Below are positions 7,783-16,794 of a stretch of DNA of 64,000 nucleotides, piece by piece (the first letter of the stretch is position 1; each line of letters starts with the position of its first letter). The stretch covers positions 1 through 64,000 of the forward strand of contig NZ_PGCK01000008.1 in assembly GCF_021023085.1 (NCBI RefSeq), in the 5' to 3' direction. The stretch comes from Methanooceanicella nereidis (GTDB taxonomy: Archaea > Halobacteriota > Methanocellia > Methanocellales > Methanocellaceae). Under the pieces are notes generated by a model. That model ran no database searches, was not told where the DNA came from, and saw only the letters and a program-made list of their open reading frames with translations. The position numbers and the translations under genes were made by a program.

Positions 7783-8637
7783 TTAATTGATGATATTGAC
7801 AGAATATCTATTTTTAAGCCTTGAATTGACTTCTTGCAAAGTTTCATACATTTCCTGGCGCCAGGAGCTTATTATATTGTCAGGTTCTCCATGATCCGAA
7901 GAATAACTCCTCAATTGACCTGCCCATACGCTCAGGTCATGAATATGGCCCAGCCTGTCCTGGAAAAACTTGAGGTCTTCTATCTCATCATCATCGATGC
8001 CCGGAATGAAATCTTTCAGGCTGCTCAAAGCATACCTGAGCTTTTTCGCATTGATCCTCACCCTGTGCAGCTCCTCTATGAACTTCTCATTATCCATATC
8101 CTCCGGCGTCCTGTTATCCAGGCCCAAGGAGATCATAGAGCTTTCAAATCTTTCTCTGAGCCACATTATCTTCTCGTCCAGGGAAACGCTCTTAAGCAGC
8201 TTCGGGATCCTTCTATTCGCCCAGATAAGCATCTTAGTTCTCCAGCGGGGTCTTATGTTCTTCGGCAACTTTTTCTTAGCCTTTATCCTTATGCCTTCGC
8301 GTTCCGACCTTTTTTCATCAAGCCAGCGCCCGATCAATTCTTTATCTTCCACGTCCATATTTTCGGCACGTTTTTCCATTTCCTCTATGAGCACATCCAG
8401 GTCTCTAAGGTCGCCCAGAGACTTTATACCTTTTTTTAAAGAGCTGCGAAGCCTGATGAAACCGGGACGTTCCTTTTCGAATTCATCCGACAGGACATCA
8501 AGGTAAGTCAGAAGCGTGCGGCCTTTTACCCTGATCTGGTGCAGGTCTTCCGGGTCTCTGAAGGTCAGCACCGGCTGTTTATAGTCATATATTTTTTTCG
8601 TTGTTTTTTTGACCGTCTTTTTTAACGCCTTTTCCAT
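7783..8637 (-). CDS. CHAD domain protein
   Basis: CHAD domains are all-helical, rich in conserved His and basic residues, and bind inorganic polyphosphate. Here the conserved DLHQIRVKGRTLLTYL is near residue 30, DLRDLDVLIEEM in the middle and ELHRVRINAKKLRYALSSLKDF at about 190, followed by LKFFQDRLGHIHDLSVW. Many lysines and arginines line these helices. The 284 residues make a single stand-alone CHAD without the CYTH triphosphatase partner. It is monocistronic and convergent with trmI. A polyphosphate-granule role is inferred from the family. Confidence 0.9.
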   Translation of the reverse strand: MEKALKKTVKKTTKKIYDYKQPVLTFRDPEDLHQIRVKGRTLLTYLDVLSDEFEKERPGFIRLRSSLKKGIKSLGDLRDLDVLIEEMEKRAENMDVEDKELIGRWLDEKRSEREGIRIKAKKKLPKNIRPRWRTKMLIWANRRIPKLLKSVSLDEKIMWLRERFESSMISLGLDNRTPEDMDNEKFIEELHRVRINAKKLRYALSSLKDFIPGIDDDEIEDLKFFQDRLGHIHDLSVWAGQLRSYSSDHGEPDNIISSWRQEMYETLQEVNSRLKNRYSVNIIN

Positions 8638-8871
8638 ACATTCCTCGACCGGATATTACAATGATAGGTTGTATAATTAATAATTATAAAAATTACTACA
8701 AACATTTTCCGGAACGCAGTATTCATATATGGAAAATAATGCAGTTGCGACAGCAATACACTGAGAGGATGAAGCCGGAAACAGGCGGCTGATATCGGGA
8801 TACAGCTGAATTCTTACTATACAGGATAAAGCTGGCTATTTGCCTGTATAAAAATGAGAAAACAAATGATC

Positions 8872-8892
8872 GCCAGACCGATAAAGTCTGGC
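8872..8892 (-). terminator. hairpin terminator of hmgA
   Basis: The inverted repeat GCCAGAC / GTCTGGC with a 7-base loop lies 18 bases past the hmgA stop. On the minus strand it is followed by T-rich sequence (TTTGTTTTCTCATTTTTAT). Confidence 0.65.
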
Positions 8893-8910
8893 CTGTACTT
8901 ATATTATGGA

Positions 8911-10134
8911 CTATCTTCCATATTTGGCATGAGCCCTGGCAAGATCCTGAGACGCGAGCGCACCCAGCAGCGATAATTCGCCCGCGAGCGCGGTCGACGC
9001 TATTATCTCGGCAAGCTTCCTCGCGTTTGAGCCGGGTGGGTCCCCTCCTCCTTTTACGCCAAGCATCGATAAGCACTCGCTCTGCGTAGCTACTCCAGTG
9101 CCTCCTCCGACCGTCCCCAGCGGAAGCGACGGGAATGAGACAGAGAACTGAAGGTCACCGTTATCGGTCATCTCAGCGGATGTTATGGCATTGCTGCCCT
9201 CTACGACATGGGACGGGTCCTGTCCGCAGGCGATAAATGTCGCGGCTACTATATTGGCGATGTGAGCGTTAAATCCGAACGATACCGCCCTTGCCGATCC
9301 AAGGAAATTCTTACGGTAGTTGACGTCGCAGACATTCTCCGGGGTCGTCTTCAGCTTTGAAAGGACAACATCCCTCGATATGGTGATCTCTGCCACCGTC
9401 GTCCTTCCTCTGCCCTCGATGACATTAATGGCGGCGGGCTTTTTATCCGTGCACATGTTGCTTGAAAGCGCTATGAGCCTTGCGCCAAACCTTTCCTCCA
9501 CCAGGTGCATGACAGCCTCTGAAGCTATGGTTACCATGTTCATCCCCATCGCATCCTTTGTGTCGTAGGCGAACCTGAGAAAAACATTCTTACCGACCAC
9601 ATACGGGTCCACTCCTAGAAGCTCGCCGTGCCTGGTCGTAGAGCTTACGGCCTTTCTGACCTCTTCCATGAACTCGGGCGACTTAAATGCCTGGACTATT
9701 TTCTTCGCGTCCTCAAGGGTGTTGACTTTTACTACAGGCGCCCTGGTCATCTCGTCCTGGAAGATCATCGTATTGACCCCTCCGCTTTGAGTGCACACAG
9801 AGCATCCCCTGTTGACACTGGCGACAAGCGCGCCTTCAGTGGTCGCAAGGGGCACGTAGAAGCTTCCTTTCGCATACTCGCCATTGATCTTTAACGGTCC
9901 GGCGACTCCCAGGGGTATCTGCACGGCGCCTATGGCGTTCTCTATGTTCTTTTTAGTGACAGTCTCAGTGTCAAAAGTATAGTTAGAGACATGCTTAAGT
10001 TCGGTCCCGGTAAGCTTTGATATGGCTTCACGGCGGATGTCCAGGGCTTCTTTTCTGGAGCTCGTGAACTCCTCGACCTGATATAGCTTAAGTTCTCCAC
10101 TGACGATCTTTTTAATTAGCTCTTCCTTATCCAT
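8911..10134 (-). CDS. hmgA: 3-hydroxy-3-methylglutaryl-CoA reductase (class I)
   Basis: This enzyme reduces HMG-CoA to mevalonate, the committed step of archaeal isoprenoid lipid synthesis. Catalytic motifs are present: the Glu in TTEGALVASVNRG, the Lys in DKKPAAINVIEGRG, DAMGMNM with the cofactor region, GGGTGVATQSE, and the C-terminal His in LARAHAKYGR. The length of 407 residues without a membrane anchor is the soluble archaeal form. The start at 10134 (MDKEELIKKIVSG) is well placed. It follows pyrI by 26 bases on the same strand, but its function is unrelated. Confidence 0.97.
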   Translation of the reverse strand: MDKEELIKKIVSGELKLYQVEEFTSSRKEALDIRREAISKLTGTELKHVSNYTFDTETVTKKNIENAIGAVQIPLGVAGPLKINGEYAKGSFYVPLATTEGALVASVNRGCSVCTQSGGVNTMIFQDEMTRAPVVKVNTLEDAKKIVQAFKSPEFMEEVRKAVSSTTRHGELLGVDPYVVGKNVFLRFAYDTKDAMGMNMVTIASEAVMHLVEERFGARLIALSSNMCTDKKPAAINVIEGRGRTTVAEITISRDVVLSKLKTTPENVCDVNYRKNFLGSARAVSFGFNAHIANIVAATFIACGQDPSHVVEGSNAITSAEMTDNGDLQFSVSFPSLPLGTVGGGTGVATQSECLSMLGVKGGGDPPGSNARKLAEIIASTALAGELSLLGALASQDLARAHAKYGR

Positions 10135-10160
10135 ACCCTACCATCCCGAATAAGTAAAAA

Positions 10161-10628
10161 TTATAACAAGTGTTCCGCAAGTTCCGTTTCCAGCACGAAC
10201 TCGCAATACGAGCACCTTAGCCTTACAGGATCTTCGGACTCGACAAAGAACCTCGATTCTAACGGCTCGTTCGTGTTGGATATACAGTTAGGGTTTCCGC
10301 ATCTAACGAGGCCGACGACGGATCTTGGCGTTTCGACCCTGAACTTCTCCACGACTTCATAGTTTCTTATGATATTGATAGTCGTCTTAGGCGATATCAA
10401 TGCTATCGTCTCGACCTCTTCAGGGTCCAGCTCACGGTCCTCGACCTTTACCACGTCCTTTGCACCCATATGCCCGCTCGGGACGTTCATCAATACGCTT
10501 ACAACAGATTTTGTATGGCTGGTTATTCCCAGTATCTTTAAAACATTTAACGCCTGGCCTGCAGATATATGGTCAATAACAGTCCCGTTTACTATCGGCT
10601 TTACTCTTAGCTCTCTTTCTGTCGTCAT
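10161..10628 (-). CDS. pyrI: aspartate carbamoyltransferase regulatory chain
   Basis: This is the allosteric nucleotide-binding subunit of the ATCase holoenzyme in pyrimidine synthesis. The N-terminal part (LRVKPIVNGTVIDHI) forms the nucleotide site. The C-terminal zinc domain has the four cysteines as CGNPNC and CSYC, which contact the catalytic chain. The length of 155 residues is normal. Its start lies 2 bases after the pyrB stop, so the two are translationally coupled in stoichiometric order. Confidence 0.97.
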   Translation of the reverse strand: MTTERELRVKPIVNGTVIDHISAGQALNVLKILGITSHTKSVVSVLMNVPSGHMGAKDVVKVEDRELDPEEVETIALISPKTTINIIRNYEVVEKFRVETPRSVVGLVRCGNPNCISNTNEPLESRFFVESEDPVRLRCSYCEFVLETELAEHLL

Positions 10629-10630
10629 AT

Positions 10631-11560
10631 CTACATCTCCGCATTCAGTACTAGCGAAAGTACCGCCATCCTGACAGGTACGCCGTAGAACGATTGCTGG
10701 AAATATTTTGCATGTTTGGTCGAATCCACTCCGGGCTCGATCTCGTCAACCCTCGGCAGAGGGTGCATGATTATCATGTCATCCTTTACGCCGGCTAACA
10801 TATCCGTCGTGATCCTGTAGCTTCCCGCGACTTTCAGGTATTCGCTCGGGTCCGGGAACCTTTCTTTCTGGATCCTCGTCATATATATGACATCAGCATC
10901 CTCTAACACTTTATTCAGATCAGACGTTTCGAAGAACTCAATGCCGCCTCTCTTCAAATAGTTTATTATGTTCGACGGCATCTTCAACTGGTCAGGGGCT
11001 ACGAAGGATAGCTTCGTGCCGTATAATGATAATGCGTAGACCAGCGAGTGAACGGTCCTTCCGTACCTGAGGTCTCCGACGATGGCCACGTTCAGGTCGC
11101 CTATGCCCTTTGTGCACTCCTTTCTTATCGTATACATATCCAGGAGCGTCTGGGTAGGATGATGGCCCGCCCCGTCGCCTGCGTTTATTATAGGGACGCT
11201 CGATATTTCCGATGCCATCCTCGCCGCCCCTTCCCTCGGGTGGCGTAATATTATGGCATCCGCATATGACTCGATGATCTTTATAGTGTCAAATAGCGTC
11301 TCACCCTTTGCAATGGAAGTGGAGGTCGCCGTATCAAACCCTATCGTGCTGCCTCCAAGCCTTTTTACGGCCGTGTCAAAAGAAAGCCTCGTCCTTGTAG
11401 ACGGCTCGAAGAAAAGTGTGGCAATGATCTTGTTTTTAAGCAGGTCAAGGTGACCTTTACGGGCGACCGGTTCAAGCTCTTCCGCCCTGTCGAGTATGAG
11501 GTCTATCTCATCCCTCGAGAAGTCTTTTGTCGATATGATGTGTTTCCTCTCGAAAATCAT
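10631..11560 (-). CDS. pyrB: aspartate carbamoyltransferase catalytic chain
   Basis: It condenses carbamoyl phosphate and aspartate to N-carbamoyl-aspartate. The carbamoyl-phosphate signature FFEPSTRTRLSFDTA is at about residue 50, with HPTQTLLDMYTI near 133 and MHPLPRVDEIEPGVD near 265. The length of 309 residues is typical. It is first in the pyrBI pair. The 216-base leader upstream contains a long inverted repeat at 11637-11681 that may be regulatory. Confidence 0.97.
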   Translation of the reverse strand: MIFERKHIISTKDFSRDEIDLILDRAEELEPVARKGHLDLLKNKIIATLFFEPSTRTRLSFDTAVKRLGGSTIGFDTATSTSIAKGETLFDTIKIIESYADAIILRHPREGAARMASEISSVPIINAGDGAGHHPTQTLLDMYTIRKECTKGIGDLNVAIVGDLRYGRTVHSLVYALSLYGTKLSFVAPDQLKMPSNIINYLKRGGIEFFETSDLNKVLEDADVIYMTRIQKERFPDPSEYLKVAGSYRITTDMLAGVKDDMIIMHPLPRVDEIEPGVDSTKHAKYFQQSFYGVPVRMAVLSLVLNAEM

Positions 11561-11636
11561 CGTAGTTAGTAAGCCGCTTTAGGATAAAATAGTTCCTGTA
11601 TGCTACATATTCGCAAGTGTTCGGGGATCGGTTAGC

Positions 11637-11681
11637 TGTATCACATGATCATTATCGGATTCGATCGCGATCATTGATACA
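11637..11681. promoter_or_regulatory. inverted repeat upstream of pyrB
   Basis: TGTATCACATGATC (11637-11650) pairs with GATCATTGATACA further along, with one bulged base; the central spacer is GATCGC-rich. It lies about 80 bases before the pyrB start and downstream of the cupin gene. It may be an operator or the cupin terminator; no T-run follows, which favours a regulatory role. Confidence 0.4.
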
Positions 11682-11776
11682 TCATGCCTATGTGCAGGGC
11701 GCCGGATCGCTATCGTTGACAACCGTACACGATAATGACAATATTCGGGAAAAGTTATAGAACACAGCACATAGAA

Positions 11777-12286
11777 TCATACCCAGGCTATTGTGGGAGG
11801 GCTTTCTTTAGTCTCTTCTGCTTCAAACCTGCCATCTATTTTTTTCAGCTTGAGCTTGATGTTGCACCGCGGGCATACCGTCAGGCATCCGTCATAAGTA
11901 TTGATAGTGACGGGCGTGTCAAGAGAGCATACGGGACAGCCATACCTGAAGTTATCCATTAACATGGACCCTACAGGCGTGGGGCCCTGAACTGAAATGA
12001 TCACGAGGTCATTCTCACCTGCCAGGATGCTGTGCAGAGTATTTGCCGGGACGTATATGGCGGAATTCTCACTTATGGAACGTTCCTCATCATGGACTAT
12101 GAATATGCCTTCGCCGTCAACCACATAAAAAACCTCGTCATTATCCGGGTGCTTATGCATATGAAGGGCCTGCCACGGCTTAAAATTGTAGACGTTGAAA
12201 ATGATCTTATCTGTTTTAAAAGGGTTTACTTTGAGGTATTTTTCGACTGAGAACTCTTCTAATGAACTGATCTTCACCGTCTCCAT
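11777..12286 (-). CDS. cupin protein with C-terminal zinc-ribbon
   Basis: This is a small conserved-barrel protein. The cupin motif HMHKHPDNDEVFYVVDGEG (residues about 42-60) supplies the metal-binding His/His/Glu, and the second motif lies near NTLHSILAGENDLV. After residue 115 the chain adds two cysteine pairs, CPVC and CPRC, which look like a zinc ribbon. The substrate is unknown. It reads as a stand-alone gene with its own spacing on both sides. Confidence 0.8.
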   Translation of the reverse strand: METVKISSLEEFSVEKYLKVNPFKTDKIIFNVYNFKPWQALHMHKHPDNDEVFYVVDGEGIFIVHDEERSISENSAIYVPANTLHSILAGENDLVIISVQGPTPVGSMLMDNFRYGCPVCSLDTPVTINTYDGCLTVCPRCNIKLKLKKIDGRFEAEETKESPPTIAWV

Positions 12287-12421
12287 CCTCTCACCAAGAA
12301 ATGATGATAATTTTTAACACTGTCCAGTGATCCTATGATAGTCATCGAATCCTAAAAAATAATATTACAATACAATTATAATAATCTTGATACTATAAAA
12401 AATGAATAAAAATACGAAAGC

Positions 12422-12449
12422 GTCGAGAAATTTTTTAATATCTCTCGAC
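12422..12449 (-). terminator. hairpin terminator of the PQQ-propeller gene
   Basis: GTCGAGA and TCTCGAC are separated by an A/T loop. On the minus strand the hairpin is about 50 bases past the stop of the gene at 12498 and is followed by TATTTTTATTCATTTTTTATA. Confidence 0.6.
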
Positions 12450-12497
12450 ACGTTCACCAATCGATTTTGTGGATAGGGATTTACTCTCTAATATTAC

Positions 12498-13754
12498 CTA
12501 GTATCGTCTTTTACGATAGTTGAAGACTATACCTACTCCTAATATGAAAGCCGCAAATATCCCGGGAATCGGGCAAAAGCTATCCGAAGGCACTACGCTG
12601 GGCTCTGCCGGCACGGTCGCCGTGGGTGTCGGAGATAATGTAGGACCTGTCGTAGTGGATGGCTTTGCCGTGGGGACCGGTGTGACCATGACGAGCGTCG
12701 ATGGCAGCTTCAATGAATATACCTTGCCGTCAAGCGATCCGAAGTATATGTTCTTATCCGTGACCACAGGCGTCGTATCTACGGCGTCCCCCGTCATATA
12801 TTTCCAGTACATCATCCCGAACTTAGCGTCCACGGCATGCATGTAGCCGTCGCCCGATCCTGCATAGACGACCCCGTCCTTTACTACGACAGAGGCTTTT
12901 ATCGGCCCGTCGGTCTTATAGCTCCATACAAGGTCGCCTGTTGATGCATCGAGCGCGTACAGGCGGCTATCTCCCGAACCAACAAAGATGACGTCCTGAT
13001 ATCCGACAGGCTTGGCATAGACCTCCCCGTCAGTCTTATATTTCCATATTATCCTTCCGCTGTTGTGGTCTATGCAATATATGTGACCGTCCTTGGTCCC
13101 GACATATACTAATCCTTTATAGATACCCGGAGAATTCACCTTTTCCTGAAGGTCCAGGCTCCATTTTTCCTTTCCGTTATAATTTTCGACCGCGTATATC
13201 TTTCCGCCCGACGTGCCGAAATAGATCTTACCGTCATAAGCCTCGATCTTTGAGCTCATGGTGCCCGTGGCAGTATAGTTCCATATCTCCTTGCCGTTAG
13301 AGATGTCCAGTGCATGGAGCTTCCCGTCATCTGACCCGACATAAATGACGCCATTGTAGAAAATTGGCGACGAATCGATGTTGGCTTCCGCCGTGAATCT
13401 CCATTTTTCAGCGCCTCTGGAAACATCAAGGGCATATACTGTACCGTCACCCGTACCAAAATAGATCGTACGGTCGTAGTATTCAGGGGATGACGCTATG
13501 TACGAACCGGCATTGAATTTCCAGTTCGCTGCACCGTTCATCGTGAAGATGCAATACATGTGATTATCGTATGAGCCTGTGTACAACATGGCGTTCTGGT
13601 AGTTTGGGGATGAAGTGATATACGATCCCGTATCGTAAGCCCATTCGAGGGACGGCTGCTCCGCAAGACATGCAGGCGCCGCGAAGGTTATTATCGCGGT
13701 GGCGAGCGTAATCGTGAACAATGCTATTAATGATCTTTTCATTCTTTTACCCAC
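12498..13754 (-). CDS. secreted PQQ-like beta-propeller protein with C-terminal anchor
   Basis: A signal peptide (LIALFTITLATAIITFAAPACLA, cleaved after about residue 31) precedes a run of about eight 38-40 residue blade repeats of the PQQ/PQQ-like type, with recurring phrases such as VYVGSDDGKLHALDISNG and IYFGTGDGTVYALD. A Pro/Thr linker (residues 355-390) leads to SDSFCPIPGIFAAFILG and a short basic tail NYRKRRY. That end resembles archaeal PGF-CTERM type sorting signals but has PGI in place of PGF. Its role on the cell surface is likely; the ligand is unknown. No quinone-enzyme catalytic domain is seen. Confidence 0.85.
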   Translation of the reverse strand: MGKRMKRSLIALFTITLATAIITFAAPACLAEQPSLEWAYDTGSYITSSPNYQNAMLYTGSYDNHMYCIFTMNGAANWKFNAGSYIASSPEYYDRTIYFGTGDGTVYALDVSRGAEKWRFTAEANIDSSPIFYNGVIYVGSDDGKLHALDISNGKEIWNYTATGTMSSKIEAYDGKIYFGTSGGKIYAVENYNGKEKWSLDLQEKVNSPGIYKGLVYVGTKDGHIYCIDHNSGRIIWKYKTDGEVYAKPVGYQDVIFVGSGDSRLYALDASTGDLVWSYKTDGPIKASVVVKDGVVYAGSGDGYMHAVDAKFGMMYWKYMTGDAVDTTPVVTDKNIYFGSLDGKVYSLKLPSTLVMVTPVPTAKPSTTTGPTLSPTPTATVPAEPSVVPSDSFCPIPGIFAAFILGVGIVFNYRKRRY

Positions 13755-13830
13755 CTAAAAATAAATCAACGTATACGGATATTATTTTCATGTTAATCAA
13801 TCGATGGATAAAAAGCTTTGGGTGACTGCT

Positions 13831-13851
13831 CCCACGGCTAAAGCCCGTGGG
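13831..13851 (-). repeat. right-end hairpin of the IS605 remnant
   Basis: A 7-bp stem CCCACGG/CCGTGGG with loop CTAAAGC overlaps the tnpB 3' end. It corresponds to the region that forms the guide RNA scaffold in intact elements. Confidence 0.75.
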
Positions 13852-14167
13852 CTTCTACGGAGATTACTCCGACAGATTGCGATCCCAATCTGAGATCGTT
13901 CACGGCCGCATTCTCATCTCTATTTATGACGAGACCGCAGCTTGGACATTCATGTATACGGTCTGACAGTGATTTTTCGACTATCAGACCACATCGAGAG
14001 CGTATCTTGCTTGTGTTAGCAGGGTTAACCAGCACTACTCTTGAACCGGCACTTTCAGCCTTGTACTTCGTGGCGGTGATTAACATATTCCATACGGCAT
14101 CGGATATGCTCTTTGCAAGACAATGATTCTTGACCATTCCTTTGATGTTAAGGTCTTCAAATAATCA
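13838..14167 (-). pseudogene. tnpB: TnpB C-terminal fragment
   Basis: The reading frame gives EDLNIKGMVKNHCLAKSISD (starting upstream of the Met at 14137) and then the zinc-ribbon/RuvC-III end: KIRSRCG, HECPSCGLVINRDENAAVNDL. The family normally has CSRCG in the first knuckle; here the first Cys is Arg. The stretch before EDLNIKG, including the first two RuvC motifs and the recognition lobe, is missing, since an in-frame stop and the left hairpin follow at once. The last residues VEAHGL are encoded by the right-end hairpin, as is usual in this family. It cannot encode an active guide-dependent nuclease. Confidence 0.85.
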
Positions 14168-14197
14168 GGGGTTGTCGGGATAAGTGTCGCCATTCAT

Positions 14198-14217
14198 CCC
14201 ATGACTAAAGTCATGGG
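14198..14217 (-). repeat. left-end hairpin of the IS605 remnant
   Basis: A 7-bp stem CCCATGA/TCATGGG with loop CTAAAG sits at the 5' side of the tnpB fragment. Confidence 0.75.
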
Positions 14218-14338
14218 CTTTCTGGCTGTTTCATCGTAAATTGTATAATGTAATGGTGCTCAAAAACTTAAGGCTCAAAAAAATATATTTTCATAGAATA
14301 ATGATAAAGAAAGGTACTCTGCCGGAAAAATATGATTA

Positions 14339-14360
14339 TTTCCAGTTGAAATAAGGGGGT
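14339..14360 (+). promoter_or_regulatory. isolated ORB-like site
   Basis: TTTCCAGTTGAAATAAGGGG continues with GTAAAT. It has the same strand and layout as the sites at 7742 and 23468, in the non-coding AT-rich gap 14223-14497 between the IS remnant and the GH15 gene. That gap holds nothing else recognisable. Confidence 0.65.
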
Positions 14361-14497
14361 AAATTACTATTTTTATGATAATAATTTTATTATACATATT
14401 TTTGTAAAATTTTTATTTAGTTAATATAAAAATAAGATATTCAAAATATTCCCCCGAAATAAAATGACTTCCTGTGAATAATTCATGGGCGTTACGT

Positions 14498-16438
14498 TCA
14501 TACGCCCGATGTTAACGCAAGAGCCTCAAGATATTCTATGATAGCAAGAATGAATGTGGAATGTGACCAGGTAAGAGGTACCACTGATATCGGCTCGCCA
14601 TTTTCACCGACCTGTTCTGGCATAAGCCCTCCGGGCACTGAATACCTGACGGACCATTCAAGAAGCTCCCGGGCCCTTTCAAGGTCCCCTATCCGGATAT
14701 ACCACTGGGCAAGCCATAATGTGCAGATTATCCAGCTATTCATATAACCCTGATAACCGTCGTCGGTATAGCGGGCTATGCCGCCGTTAGGCCTTAGGAG
14801 CCGCTCTTCCATGGCCTTCATCGTATTCACCGCCATAGGGTCTTTCGCAGGAACAACGTCCAGATACCAGACGGCAAATAGGGACGAATCGACGACGTCA
14901 TCGTCTATGCCCCGCTTGAACCTTCCCAGGGAAGGATCGTATAGTTCTCTTATTATCGCGTCCCTGACGTTCATTGACATTTTACGCCAGACAATGCCCC
15001 TGTTATCGTCGCCGAGCGCGAAAGCCATCTCTGAGGCTCCTTTCAACCCTGCGTAGACGCAGGCGCACGAATATGTATAAATGCCTTTACGCTCTTCCCA
15101 CAGGTCAAAACTCGGCCTGGGCAGATCGTTCGAGCTGTCTATAAAGTTCATAAGGGCATTTGCGGCAGGCTTTACCAGAGGCTCATACAGGGCGGATACT
15201 GTCATTATGTTCCTGTCTTCTGTCCAGTGCTTATAGACTGCATATAACGGCAGCCCTGTTTCGTCTATCTGCAGCATCGGCAGGGGATGCCATGTGCTTC
15301 CAAGGTCCCCTTCCGGGGTATACTTATGCCTGAAATAGCCTCTGGGATCGATCACGTCCTTGAGATAATGGTATGTGCGCCTGCTCAGGTTACTATACCC
15401 GGCTTTATCCAGCGCGATCGCCACCCACGCCGCGTCCCTGGGCCAGCAATAAGAGTAATAGTCAGCGCCCTGCTGTTTTATTTGAGAGTCGCAGGATGCT
15501 ATTATGGAGCCTCCCTTATCGACATGGCATGTGACAGTAAGAAGGCTTCTGGCAAAAGCCTCCTGCAGGTCCTGGGGCAATAAATAGAAATTTAACAGGT
15601 TTTTCTCGTCATAAGCTTTCATACTGAAGGATGACCAGTAGTGGTGGTTCGAATGGAATACGGATTCAATGTCATGGTCTTTTATCCAGTTGTTTATGTC
15701 CCTGGCCATGGGATAGTTCTCTCCCACGCATACCCAAAAATAGACGGTAGAAGATTTTCCTGACTGCAGAGGCAAAAGGTTCCAGCCTACGCTGGAATCT
15801 ACCATGCCCTGGGAGACTGTGTTCCCCTCGAGAACGCCATCTTCCGCGTCCTTCCATGTCCCCAGCCTGTCACCCCATTCCCATAGTCCGGTCGTGAACT
15901 GGTCGAACACCGGAAAAGAGCTATGAAGGAAAAACCTGTTCCTTTTGTAATGGTTCATCATGGGGCCGTCCCTGACGGCAGTATTCGCATAATTGTTCTC
16001 AAGTATGCTGTAGGTCTGGGACGAGAAGAGCCTGAAGTTCTTTATCATCTCTGATGTGTTTTTTACTTCTATAGAGCGCAGAAAAAAGTTCTTTACCTGA
16101 TGCACCATTTCTCTTACAGTGACCATCGCCTCAAATCTTTCATTATCAAATACGGTCTCGCCGATAAGAGATATGTTCTTGAACGGGCCCAGCCTGTCCT
16201 TGATCAGGTTATCCTCCCTTAAAACATAGTACTCGTCCGGAAAATCTGACCGATATCTCTGGACAATTTTCCAGTTCTCCAGCCAGCCGAACGTTTTAAG
16301 ATCACAATCGTAAAGTCCGAGGCGCATGTACCCGCCATGGTTCTCCATACCCGCATACGGGTAATAAAAGTCCCGAACTACACCTTTTTCGTCCACGCAT
16401 ACCAGAAGTGAACCATTACCATATATGAGAGGCCTCAT
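14498..16438 (-). CDS. glycoside hydrolase family 15 (glucoamylase/glucodextranase-like)
   Basis: It probably releases glucose from alpha-glucans such as storage glycogen in the cytoplasm; no signal peptide is seen. The N-terminal beta-sandwich (residues 1-260, starting RPLIYGNGSLLVCVDEKGVV) precedes the (alpha/alpha)6 barrel. The barrel has SYCWPRDAAWVAIALDKAGY, the general-acid Glu in FDLWEERKGIYTYSCACV, and the second catalytic Glu in GLMPEQVGENGEP near the C-terminus, followed by PLTWSHSTFI. The length of 646 residues fits archaeal and bacterial GH15. It has its own promoter region. GH15 also includes trehalases, so the exact substrate is uncertain. Confidence 0.9.
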   Translation of the reverse strand: MRPLIYGNGSLLVCVDEKGVVRDFYYPYAGMENHGGYMRLGLYDCDLKTFGWLENWKIVQRYRSDFPDEYYVLREDNLIKDRLGPFKNISLIGETVFDNERFEAMVTVREMVHQVKNFFLRSIEVKNTSEMIKNFRLFSSQTYSILENNYANTAVRDGPMMNHYKRNRFFLHSSFPVFDQFTTGLWEWGDRLGTWKDAEDGVLEGNTVSQGMVDSSVGWNLLPLQSGKSSTVYFWVCVGENYPMARDINNWIKDHDIESVFHSNHHYWSSFSMKAYDEKNLLNFYLLPQDLQEAFARSLLTVTCHVDKGGSIIASCDSQIKQQGADYYSYCWPRDAAWVAIALDKAGYSNLSRRTYHYLKDVIDPRGYFRHKYTPEGDLGSTWHPLPMLQIDETGLPLYAVYKHWTEDRNIMTVSALYEPLVKPAANALMNFIDSSNDLPRPSFDLWEERKGIYTYSCACVYAGLKGASEMAFALGDDNRGIVWRKMSMNVRDAIIRELYDPSLGRFKRGIDDDVVDSSLFAVWYLDVVPAKDPMAVNTMKAMEERLLRPNGGIARYTDDGYQGYMNSWIICTLWLAQWYIRIGDLERARELLEWSVRYSVPGGLMPEQVGENGEPISVVPLTWSHSTFILAIIEYLEALALTSGV

Positions 16439-16794
16439 CGTTATCGTATTAAATTTATATCATATTTAATATAATTATATTGCATGATATATGGAAAAAG
16501 AATGACAATATAGTACAAAATAATGTCTTCTATGGGATTATCGATGCCTTTTCATGAATAGAAAGAAATCGGCCAGGCCTTTTAAACTAATTTAATCTAA
16601 AGTATACAGAACAGGCTCTTCTGTTATTTCAGACGATGTATTTATTTAAAATCGGCATACTTGTCTCATGTTGAATGACTGCTTGTTTGGCCGGCAGATA
16701 GTATCAGGCCTGATAGACAGCAAAATAAAAACACTCAACAGTACGCTCATTTAAAAACGGAAAAGATCAGAAAAAATATTATGCGGTTTTCGCC
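16439..16794. other. intergenic, contains a 14-nt palindrome
   Basis: This 356-base gap lies upstream of GH15 and downstream of ftsY. It is AT-rich and has no plausible gene. A perfect palindrome TATCAGGCCTGATA is at 16702-16715. The GH15 promoter probably lies in the A/T run 16445-16490. Confidence 0.5.

Larger units (their letters stand above)
13825..14222 (-). mobile_element. IS200/IS605-family remnant (internal deletion derivative)
   Basis: The unit is bounded by two hairpins with the same CTAAAG loop: CCCACGG/CCGTGGG at 13831-13851 and CCCATGA/TCATGGG at 14198-14217. These are typical subterminal hairpins of IS605-group elements. Between them lies only the 3' part of tnpB. No tnpA transposase is present. 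It could be mobilised only in trans, if at all. Confidence 0.8.

Noticed and set aside
7834-8506. 200-codon frames opposite the CHAD gene
   Set aside because: The minus-strand product has strong CHAD motifs; the plus-strand frames are compositional shadows.
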